From NCBI GenBank assembly GCA_949296245.1, contig CASFNW010000038.1, positions 1 through 41,035 of the forward strand: 41,035 nt of DNA, read 5' to 3'. The position numbers and the translations under genes are program-made. A model generated the notes under the pieces. It saw nothing but the letters and a program-made list of their open reading frames with translations, was not told the origin of the DNA and did no database searches. Positions 34,989 through 41,035 of this stretch are shown one piece after another (position 1 is the stretch's first letter; every line of letters starts with the position of its first letter). This stretch comes from an uncultured bacterium. Its GTDB lineage: Bacteria > Cyanobacteriota > Vampirovibrionia > Gastranaerophilales > Gastranaerophilaceae.

Positions 34989-36656
34989 ATGGAGAATTTT
35001 TTAGCAAAGTTAAAACCTGATACAAAGGTAAACATAGGGATTTCGGTTTCACCTAATGTAGGCGTTGAAATGATGCAGATTGATGCGTCTCAGCATAAAA
35101 TAATGAAATATGCTCATAGGCCTCTTGCATATAATTCTTCTACAAGAGAAATAGAAGATTATAATGAGTTTAAAGTTGCCCTTAGAGATTTGTTTAATGA
35201 GCTTAAAGTTTCACCTCAAAATGCAAATGTCGTATTAAACATGCCAAATGTAACATTCGGGCATGCATTTTTACCTACGGTTCTTGATGATGAAGGGGTT
35301 AATGGCGCCTTGACATCAAAGGTGGAAGAAAGTTATTTATTCAAAAAAAATACACCCGTTGTCAGCTGGGTAGAAGTTAAGGAAAATAATTCGTCTGAAA
35401 AACGCTATATCCTGTATTCTGCGCTACAAGAGGGTGTTGTCGATGTTATAAAAGAAATTTTTAACGAGCTTGGCGCTACTCTTATTGCCATTGAAAATAC
35501 ATATTCCTCTTTAATGAAAACTCTTGAGTACACAGAACTGACAAAGGATTTTGCTCTTTCATCAGGTTCCTGGAATATTCTGCTTGTGTCTCAAAACAGT
35601 TATGTTGTGTTTTCAATGCTCGGATACAGTATTATTGAATACTTTGAAGAGCCTCTTGCAATCAAATCTTTCAATAATGACGAAGTTTATGTGGCTATTT
35701 CCCAGGCTGCTTCCGGAGTTTTGGAAAAATATCCGACTGACAAGCTGCTTATTATAAGCGAATCAAATGATGTAAGCGCAGAAATACTCGCTATTCAGCT
35801 TAAACAGCCCGGAGATGTAATCTTTTTGGAATGCAACCAGTATGCAAAACAGCCTATAATGGATGTAGATTTAAATGTTCTTCCGCATTACATAAAAGCG
35901 ATTACACCGGAAGCTATTGGTGCTGCTATATACAGAAACAGGGAATTTGCAATAAAGCTGAATTTCCTGGCACAATCTGATTATCATGCACCTGATACAA
36001 TTAATGTAATGGGCTTTGATCTTACCAAAGAACAGTTAATGATTTATACAGCTATCATAGGTGCAGCAATTATTGGTGTTTGTTTCTTATGCTCTATGGC
36101 CATAGGTTCTTATGTCTCAAGCCTTGAAGCAAAAAGGACGGCTCTTGAGCAGGAAGTGGCAACGCAGGAAAAAGAGCTTGCAGAGTTGAAACAAAGCAGC
36201 GGTAAAATTGATATTTATTCTGCAGCAAAAACAATTGATAAAAGCATGGTAAATAAAATTACCTATTATGATTCAATTGGTGCAGATATACCCGCTAAAG
36301 TATGGCTCACATTGTTCTATGCTGATACAAACGGCGCATACGGAATAAAAGGACAAACTACATCAGTAGACGATGTTTATTTATTTTTTAGAAACATAAA
36401 AAGCCGTGTACCTGATTCGGATTTAATATTGTCGGCTCTTAGTGTTGATGATAATGAAGGCTTGATTGATATAGAAAAAACAGAAAATGCTATGTATACA
36501 TTCGAGCTGACAAATAACAAATTTGGCTCGGTTAAGGTTAATAATCCAAATGTACAAGCACCGTCAGATTCTAAAAATCCGAATGCGCAGCCTGTAGCCT
36601 CCGGAGAAGGCGGAGGTAGTGTAAGCGTTCCAAACTTGCCGGATTTGCCGCAATAA
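34989..36656 (+). CDS. Type IV pilus PilM-PilN fusion-like assembly protein
   Basis: Likely inner-membrane alignment-complex component of the type IV pilus. The N-terminal ~345 residues look like a PilM-type actin-like cytoplasmic domain (begins VNIGISVSPNVGVEMMQID; later LLIISESNDVSAEILA). A single transmembrane helix (about 350-376, MIYTAIIGAAIIGVCFLCSM) is followed by a coiled coil (LEAKRTALEQEVATQEKELA). Next comes a PilN-like periplasmic domain (IPAKVWLTLFYAD; YLFFRNIKSRVPDS). The Pro/Asn/Ser-rich tail may be an assembly linker. In most bacteria pilM and pilN are separate genes, so this is a fusion or a divergent form. The 555 residues start at ATG 34989. A PilO-like gene follows at 36688. 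Confidence 0.75.
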   Translation: MENFLAKLKPDTKVNIGISVSPNVGVEMMQIDASQHKIMKYAHRPLAYNSSTREIEDYNEFKVALRDLFNELKVSPQNANVVLNMPNVTFGHAFLPTVLDDEGVNGALTSKVEESYLFKKNTPVVSWVEVKENNSSEKRYILYSALQEGVVDVIKEIFNELGATLIAIENTYSSLMKTLEYTELTKDFALSSGSWNILLVSQNSYVVFSMLGYSIIEYFEEPLAIKSFNNDEVYVAISQAASGVLEKYPTDKLLIISESNDVSAEILAIQLKQPGDVIFLECNQYAKQPIMDVDLNVLPHYIKAITPEAIGAAIYRNREFAIKLNFLAQSDYHAPDTINVMGFDLTKEQLMIYTAIIGAAIIGVCFLCSMAIGSYVSSLEAKRTALEQEVATQEKELAELKQSSGKIDIYSAAKTIDKSMVNKITYYDSIGADIPAKVWLTLFYADTNGAYGIKGQTTSVDDVYLFFRNIKSRVPDSDLILSALSVDDNEGLIDIEKTENAMYTFELTNNKFGSVKVNNPNVQAPSDSKNPNAQPVASGEGGGSVSVPNLPDLPQ

Positions 36657-36687
36657 GATGAAACCTAGATGAAAGGGTAAAATTAAA

Positions 36688-37341
36688 GTGAATAATCAAC
36701 AAAATATTTATATAGCAGCAATAGTAGTATGTCTTATAATAGGGCTATATTTGATTTTTCAAAAAGCACAGCCTGCATACAACATATATCAGGATGTTCA
36801 AACAAAAACAGCAGCTGTTGAAGATGCTAAAAAACAAATAGAAGATTTAAAAGCAAAAAAAGATGCTTATGAACAGGAAGAAAAAGTTTCTACAAAACCT
36901 GTTTATAAAAGCGATTTGGAATCTAATGATCAAATGTCGTCTTTCGGTGTTATGTTTGAGGATGTTATACAATCTGCTAAATATAACGGATTAAAACTTC
37001 GCTCGATTTCTTATAATCTTTCACCGGGTAATGATATAATTGTAAAGAATATATCAACAGAATATAACGTGTGTGCAATACAAATGCAGCTTATTGGTAC
37101 TTATATGCAGCTGCGTTCATATTTTCAGGATATATACAATTATCCATATCTGATAAACTTAGATAAAATAAGTATAAATCCTTATGAAGGCAATAAAAAA
37201 ATCCTTATAGCAGACGTAACTGTTACATTGTATTCTGCTAAAAATGAAGCACAAAAAGCAGCCATACAAGCAGCACAGAATCTTGGCTCCGGAGACGAAA
37301 AAGTTGACTCTACCGCTGCGGGTGAAGCTGTAGGACAATAA
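36688..37341 (+). CDS. pilO: PilO-like type IV pilus assembly protein
   Basis: Bitopic inner-membrane protein that would pair with the PilN part of the preceding protein. The 217 residues have one N-terminal transmembrane helix (about 7-24, IAAIVVCLIIGLYLIF), a coiled coil (DVQTKTAAVEDAKKQIEDLK) and a periplasmic ferredoxin-like domain (FEDVIQSAKYNGLKLRSISY; MQLIGTYMQLRSYFQDIYNY), the usual PilO layout. The start is GTG at 36688, with AAAGGG about ten bases upstream. A C-terminal Gln/Ala-rich tail follows. Its stop is 2 bp before speB. No PilP or secretin PilQ follows in this window. Confidence 0.8.
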   Translation: MNNQQNIYIAAIVVCLIIGLYLIFQKAQPAYNIYQDVQTKTAAVEDAKKQIEDLKAKKDAYEQEEKVSTKPVYKSDLESNDQMSSFGVMFEDVIQSAKYNGLKLRSISYNLSPGNDIIVKNISTEYNVCAIQMQLIGTYMQLRSYFQDIYNYPYLINLDKISINPYEGNKKILIADVTVTLYSAKNEAQKAAIQAAQNLGSGDEKVDSTAAGEAVGQ

Positions 37342-37343
37342 TC

Positions 37344-38189
37344 ATGGCTGATGATACATTGGGACCGTTTTTAAGCAAAAACTGGATTGGTTCTGTTGAC
37401 AGCTATGATAAAGCTGATGTTGTAATGCTCGGTTTGCCGTTTGACGGAACTTGCTCTTACCGGCCGGGAAGCAGATTTGCCCCGGAAAGATTACGTCTTG
37501 CAAGCTGGGGGTTAGAAGAATATTCTCCTGTGTATGATAAGCATCTGGATGATGTAAAATTTTATGATGCAGGTGAGCTGGAGTTTCCACTTGGCAATAC
37601 AAAAAAATCAATGGATTTAATAGAAAAAAATGCCGGTATCATCTTTGAATCCGGGAAAAAATATTTGGGCATAGGCGGAGAGCATCTGGTTACTTATCCG
37701 GCAGTAAAAGCATGTAAAGAAAAATATCAGGATTTGGCTGTTATTCATTTCGATGCTCATACAGATTTAAGAGAAGACTATCTTGGAGAAAAATTATCGC
37801 ATGCTTCTGTTATGAGAAGGATAGGAGAAGTTGTCGGTTTTGAAAATATTAAACAAATAGGCATACGATCCGGCTTAAAAGAAGAATTTGAACTAATGAA
37901 AAAATATAATACTATTGTAAAAAGTTCAAATGATTTAAATGAAATTAAAAATAAAAAAATCTTTTTGACAATAGATGTGGATGTACTGGATCCCGCCTAT
38001 ATGCCAGGCACTGGCACACCGGAGCCTGACGGGCTTACTTATCGTGAATTTGCTGAATGGATAAAGTTTTTGCAGGATTTTGACATAATAGGAGCAGATA
38101 TAGTAGAGCTCGCTCCTGATTATGACAAGAGCGAGGTTTCTACTGCTGTTGTTACAAAAATAATACGTGATGTGTTAATGATAATGTAA
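37344..38189 (+). CDS. speB: Agmatinase / ureohydrolase family
   Basis: Mn-dependent hydrolase, most likely agmatine to putrescine and urea, in polyamine synthesis. The 281 residues carry all metal-ligand motifs: GGEH (111-114), HFDAHTD (135-141), and DVDVLDP (211-217) with Asp211 and Asp213, plus the late ELAPDYD. Family members that act on guanidinobutyrate or arginine look alike, so the substrate is probable rather than certain. It begins 2 bp after the pilO-like stop, with AGGA inside the pilO end, so it appears to be the last gene of the pilus operon. AACTTGCCCGGTA just after its stop recurs inverted in the terminator arm at 40794. Confidence 0.92.
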   Translation: MADDTLGPFLSKNWIGSVDSYDKADVVMLGLPFDGTCSYRPGSRFAPERLRLASWGLEEYSPVYDKHLDDVKFYDAGELEFPLGNTKKSMDLIEKNAGIIFESGKKYLGIGGEHLVTYPAVKACKEKYQDLAVIHFDAHTDLREDYLGEKLSHASVMRRIGEVVGFENIKQIGIRSGLKEEFELMKKYNTIVKSSNDLNEIKNKKIFLTIDVDVLDPAYMPGTGTPEPDGLTYREFAEWIKFLQDFDIIGADIVELAPDYDKSEVSTAVVTKIIRDVLMIM

Positions 38190-38205
38190 CTTGCCCGGTA
38201 TTAAA

Positions 38206-38645
38206 CTATAGATTATTGGTATTTAACGGAATAATATCAATACGGTCACTATTTACAACCTTTGCAAATTCAAAAATTCTATGCATATCCGTGATTCCAT
38301 TTTCTATAGCTTGCCGCAGCTCGCTAAGAAAAGAAGGCAAATCCGCCTCTTGGATTATTGCTTCACGCCTTCAAGCCGTTCGCTTTATTTTGTTTTCACA
38401 AAATATCCGCTCACTTTTTCGGCGCTTCTTCGAGTTTCGGGCTTTGCCCTCACTCTACGCAAAATCCGCTAGAACATTTCGAGGCCTGAATATCTTGTTC
38501 TTGCTATATTAGCCGTATTTTCAAAAGCCATCTTTAAAACTTTATCAATAACAGACTTAACTTTTGCTATATCACGGTTTAAGTCTTCGTTTCTTTTTTC
38601 TTCCGCATTTTTCAAAGCCAATTTAAATTTTTCAAAACCTGTCAT
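38206..38645 (-). pseudogene. Small gene interrupted by GC-rich repeat C
   Basis: Minus-strand ATG at 38645, preceded by a good AGGGAG eight bases away, opens 58 codons (MTGFEKFKLALKNAEEKRNE onward) that stop at TAG exactly where repeat C begins. Beyond the repeat an open frame resumes (CAA at 38352) and runs 48 codons to TAG at 38206-38208 (QEADLPSFLSELRQAIENG onward, ending LNTNNL). Removing 38353-38471 joins the parts in frame as a 106-residue, mainly helical, soluble protein. It is not recognised. As it stands the product would be a 58-residue fragment. No other gene lies in this 620-bp stretch. Confidence 0.75.
38353..38471 (-). repeat. GC-rich repeat C, inserted in a small gene
   Basis: A 119-bp element with ends GATTATTGC and AAAATCCGCTA that shares GTTCGCTTT, GCTCACTT and AAAATCCGCT with repeat B in the same order. 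It splits an otherwise intact reading frame, the best evidence in the window that this repeat family moves. Whether the neighbouring TCTTG belongs to the element or to a preferred target is unclear, because all copies share it. Confidence 0.75.
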
Positions 38646-38774
38646 AATTTATACTCCCTATGTAGAATTACTTCACAGTGTATTTATCGGATATTAAAAA
38701 TCAAAACTTTAGGATTTAGTGATTATTATTAACAAATAGTAACAATTTCTTTAAAATATCCGATAAAAAATAAT

Positions 38775-38803
38775 TTGCCCATACCCGAAAGTAGGATTAT
38801 AAT
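38775..38803 (+). promoter_or_regulatory. Promoter of nanEK, probably leaderless
   Basis: TTGCCC (38775-38780), a 17-base spacer, and TATAAT (38798-38803). A start seven or eight bases after the -10 box would fall on or next to the A of the ATG at 38811, and no ribosome-binding site lies within the usual range. Confidence 0.7.
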
Positions 38804-38810
38804 TATATCT

Positions 38811-39515
38811 ATGGACAATATGGTTGCAAAACTAAAAAATAAAGTAATTGTTTCCGTACAGGCAATGCCCTCAGAACCTTTGTACAAAGAGGACTGTATG
38901 ATTGCTATGATGCAATCGGTTGTAAAAGGCGGTGCTGCAGCACTAAGAGTGGCAGGAGCAAGGGATGTTATTAATGCAAAAAAGCTCTTTAATATTCCTG
39001 TTATAGGCATCACAAAACCTGAAGTAATACCCCCAAACTGGAGAGAAATTGTCTATATAACTCCGACAATAAAAGATGCAAAAGATTTGATACAGGCAGG
39101 TGCAGATATTATTGCACTGGACGGTACATCACGTCCCAGAGGTGAAAATAACCTGAAACAAATAATAAAATTTATAAAAATAAACAAAAAAATTGTAATG
39201 GCTGATGTATCTACTTTGCAGGAAGGTATTAACGCAAGACTTCTCGGCGCTGATATTATATCCACCACTCTATCAGGGTATACTCTGGAGTCTCCTGATA
39301 CTTCAGATGAGCCTGATTTTGAGCTTTTGAAAGGTCTTGTGGAATCTGTTGATTGTCCTGTTATATTAGAGGGGCGTATATGGCAGCCTGCTCAGGTGGA
39401 TAAAGCTTTTGAAATAGGTGCCCATTCCGTTGTTATAGGCTCGGCTATTACAAGACCGCAGCTTATAACTAAAAAGTTTGTAAACAGAAATGAAAGAATA
39501 ATTAAAAACGGATAA
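38811..39515 (+). CDS. nanE: N-acetylmannosamine-6-phosphate 2-epimerase
   Basis: Converts ManNAc-6-P to GlcNAc-6-P in sialic-acid/ManNAc catabolism. The 234 residues from ATG 38811 form a TIM barrel: VIVSVQAMPSEPLY (first strand), GGAAALRVAGARD, IPVIGITKPEV, ADIIALDGTSRPRG, IVMADVSTLQEGINA (with a conserved Asp), STTLSGYT, CPVILEGRIWQP, and HSVVIGSAITRPQLI. A TTG 36 bp upstream is in frame but overlaps the promoter -35 box, so 38811 is preferred. The nanK-like kinase gene begins 3 bp after the stop. Typical sialate lyase and transporter genes are not in this window. Confidence 0.93.
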   Translation: MDNMVAKLKNKVIVSVQAMPSEPLYKEDCMIAMMQSVVKGGAAALRVAGARDVINAKKLFNIPVIGITKPEVIPPNWREIVYITPTIKDAKDLIQAGADIIALDGTSRPRGENNLKQIIKFIKINKKIVMADVSTLQEGINARLLGADIISTTLSGYTLESPDTSDEPDFELLKGLVESVDCPVILEGRIWQPAQVDKAFEIGAHSVVIGSAITRPQLITKKFVNRNERIIKNG

Positions 39516-39518
39516 GAT

Positions 39519-40448
39519 ATGACTCATATAAAAAAAGCTCTGGGCATAGATATTGGCGGAACAAAAATTTGCTACGGCACAGTAGATAACAGCGGTAATA
39601 TCCTTTCGGAAATAAAAAAAACTTCAACACCGAAAAACGCTCAGAAAATTTTTGAAACTTTAAAAAAAATTATTGATGAGAATTATAATGACATTGATGT
39701 CATAGGCCTTTCTTCCGCAGGAGCGGTAAATCTTGAAAATACAAGAGTAGTAAGCTCTACGCCTAACCTTCCTTCGGGTTACAACGATATAGATTTTTCA
39801 ACACTTTCCGATAAAAAAGTGTATGTAGAAAATGATGCTAACTGCGCAGTGGTTGCTGAAGCAGTAATGGGTGCAGGAAAAGGTTATCATACTGTTTTAA
39901 TGGCAACAATAGGAACAGGCATAGGCGGCGGTGTTTTCTCAAACGGACAGCTGTTTCGCGGCTCAAAAGGTAATGCTCTTGAAGTCGGTAGTATGAAGAT
40001 TTTTGCGGATAAAAGACAAAAATGTACCTGCGGAAGATACGATTGCTGGGAATCCTATGCCTCCGGCACAGGGCTGAAAAACTGTGCAATAACCGGTGCT
40101 CAGAACTACGAGGAGTTTAAAACAAGTATTTACAAAGACAAAAATCCTCAAGATTTGACAACCTATGACATAACTGATGGTGTAGAAAAAAATGATGCTT
40201 TTTGCATTCGTGTGTTTGAACAGTGGCAGTATTATATGTTTGTTGGTCTTACATCTCTTACTGACATATTCAATCCCGATTGTATTGTTATCTCTGGCGG
40301 TATGTGTAAATTTATTGATATACAAAAAATGCAGGACAATATAAATAAAGAATCCGTTGTAACTGATGTAAAAGTGAAAATTGCACAGACAGAAAACCGT
40401 GCCGGCATGATAGGTGCGGGGATACTTGCGCTAAAACAATTAGTATAA
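39519..40448 (+). CDS. nanK: ROK-family kinase, probable N-acetylmannosamine kinase
   Basis: Probable ATP-dependent phosphorylation of ManNAc to ManNAc-6-P, the substrate of the adjoining NanE. The 309 residues have the N-terminal phosphate motif GIDIGGTKICYG (9-20), catalytic Asp106 in VENDANCAV, and ATIGTGIGGGVF (129-140). They also have the ROK cysteine box C169-T-C171-G-R-Y-D-C176-W-E. The histidine that normally opens the zinc site (G-H before the Cys box) is replaced here: E155-V-G-S158, so Ser stands where His is expected. Zinc binding is therefore uncertain. The gene lies 3 bp after nanE. A glucokinase is an alternative, but the context favours NanK. Confidence 0.88.
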   Translation: MTHIKKALGIDIGGTKICYGTVDNSGNILSEIKKTSTPKNAQKIFETLKKIIDENYNDIDVIGLSSAGAVNLENTRVVSSTPNLPSGYNDIDFSTLSDKKVYVENDANCAVVAEAVMGAGKGYHTVLMATIGTGIGGGVFSNGQLFRGSKGNALEVGSMKIFADKRQKCTCGRYDCWESYASGTGLKNCAITGAQNYEEFKTSIYKDKNPQDLTTYDITDGVEKNDAFCIRVFEQWQYYMFVGLTSLTDIFNPDCIVISGGMCKFIDIQKMQDNINKESVVTDVKVKIAQTENRAGMIGAGILALKQLV

Positions 40449-40760
40449 TTCGATTTTAAAATTGTTATTTCTTTATATTAAAAATAATAAAAATAAAAAC
40501 TACATAAACTTTGCCACTGAATTACGTGACATATACAAGAATAACATTTTTCGTCATTATGAAGGAGTGGAGCGACTGAAGAATCTTACCGGTTCTGTTT
40601 GTAACTCTTTTATTTACACAAATTATTTAAGCAAGTACGAGTGTAAGATTCTGAATACAGCTCTATCATGCGGATATGCTTGCAGTATGTTTCAGAATAA
40701 TATGAACCTAAAAATACAGATTCTTCGTTCAGGGCTTTAAAATAGCGAATAATTTATTAT
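40449..40760. repeat. Degenerate palindromic repeat region after nanK
   Basis: Contains GTCATTATGAAGGAGTGGAG followed by CGACTGAAGAATCT near 40552-40586, and a partly inverted counterpart (CAGATTCTTCGTTCAGGGCT near 40718-40737). This resembles the widespread dispersed palindrome of the GTCATTGCGAGGAGCGAAG type in a decayed form. A 92-codon frame (40462-40740, TTG start) crosses it but has no ribosome-binding site and overlaps the repeat, so it is not called as a gene. Confidence 0.45.
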
Positions 40761-40771
40761 AAAATTATCAG

Positions 40772-40802
40772 TAAAAAAAGCCCGGTACATATTGTACCGG
40801 GC
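40772..40802 (-). terminator. Terminator of the flagellin gene
   Basis: GCCCGGTAC (40780-40788) and GTACCGGGC (40794-40802) form a perfect 9-bp stem with a five-base loop. The seven-A run at 40773-40779 is a T run on the minus strand, so it terminates the flagellin transcript coming from the right. Confidence 0.9.
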
Positions 40803-40860
40803 AAGTTGCCATCACCTATTATTGTAAATAATCTATTGTTTATTTTTGAATTTTTATTCA

Positions 40861-41035
40861 CTAACCGCCGATTAATGTTAATGCAAGTGACGGTAAGTTG
40901 TTAGCCTGAACCAGCAGTGATGCTGATGTCTGCTGCAGAATCTGCTGTTTAGTGTATTCTGCTGATTCTTCAGCAATGTCAGCGTCCATAATCGTTGATT
41001 TTGCTGCTGTAGCGTTTTCTATTGTTGTTGTCAAA
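40861..41035 (-). CDS. Flagellin, C-terminal part (cut by the window edge)
   Basis: The last 58 residues of a flagellin, the filament subunit exported by the flagellar type III system. The visible sequence TTTIENATAAKSTIMDADIA, then EESAEYTKQQILQQTSASLL, is the conserved D0 C-terminal helix (SRIxDxDxAxE...QILxQAGxSxLAQAN in typical flagellins). It ends VQANNLPSLALTLIGG, somewhat different from the usual ANQ-PQ-VL-LL end. The stop is TAG at 40861-40863. The N-terminal domains lie beyond the right edge. A strong terminator follows about 60 bp downstream. Its presence implies a flagellated organism in addition to type IV pili. Confidence 0.92.
   Translation of the reverse strand, partial: LTTTIENATAAKSTIMDADIAEESAEYTKQQILQQTSASLLVQANNLPSLALTLIGG

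Noticed and set aside
40462..40740. 92-codon plus-strand frame after nanK
   Set aside because: TTG start without a ribosome-binding site, and the frame crosses a decayed dispersed palindrome; no protein features.

Overview
The window is about 41 kb of AT-rich, gene-dense bacterial chromosome. The content suggests a Gram-negative (diderm) gut bacterium, most likely a non-photosynthetic relative of Cyanobacteria (Vampirovibrionia/Melainabacteria, Gastranaerophilales-like). The reasons are a metal-type KdsA (Kdo/LPS), type IV pilus genes (PilT, a PilM-PilN fusion, PilO), a flagellin C-terminus, a cyanobacterial-style Ski2/Mtr4-like helicase, a GH57/DUF3536 protein, nanE-nanK, and several clade-type small proteins with an N-terminal 'F-x-G'-like motif. 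The taxonomy is inferred, not proven. The standard genetic code fits every gene.

Layout. 1-5.3 kb: kdsA (-), then pilT, recA, a GNAT acetyltransferase and a family-9 glycosyltransferase (+). recA is bracketed by two inverted copies of a ~215-nt element that can fold. 5.3-10.3 kb: a two-gene AddAB-like unit (nuclease subunit, then helicase subunit). 10.4-11.8 kb: rplJ-rplL (-) with promoter, L10 leader, attenuator hairpin and a GC-rich repeat in the leader; rplL lacks a normal start codon. 11.8-15 kb: a small protein, then the purH-MFS pair (-). 15.2-16.3 kb: a small gene, a broken tRNA copy, tRNA-Arg(ACG) and a cluster of hairpin-rich repeats carrying tRNA 3'-end fragments. 16.3-32.6 kb: mostly minus strand: a hypothetical protein, CreD, YbaK-like, Ski2-like helicase, GH57, a secreted protein, a GT-C membrane protein, a frameshifted gene, coaE, cysS, a large membrane hypothetical and an SDR. 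33-34.9 kb: primary-type sigma factor and an RlmB-like methyltransferase (-). 35-38.2 kb: pilMN-pilO-speB (+) behind a near-consensus promoter. 38.2-38.6 kb: a small gene (-) split by a GC-rich repeat. 38.8-40.4 kb: nanE-nanK (+), apparently a leaderless transcript. Right edge: flagellin (-, partial).

The genes are largely housekeeping (LPS precursor, recombination and repair, ribosomal stalk, purines, CoA, Cys-tRNA, sigma factor) with pilus assembly and amino-sugar catabolism. The unusual content is between genes. There are at least three families of short repeats. (1) The recA-flanking element has a conserved core with compensatory base changes and terminal stems that differ in sequence yet still pair. 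(2) A ~90-120 bp GC-rich element with short inverted ends has one copy that splits a gene, whose exact removal restores a 106-codon frame. (3) A repeat near the tRNA and near 32.9 kb has constant boxes flanking hairpins of unrelated sequence. Families 1 and 3 share a theme of conserved boxes with exchangeable palindromic arms, which is the best candidate here for something undescribed.
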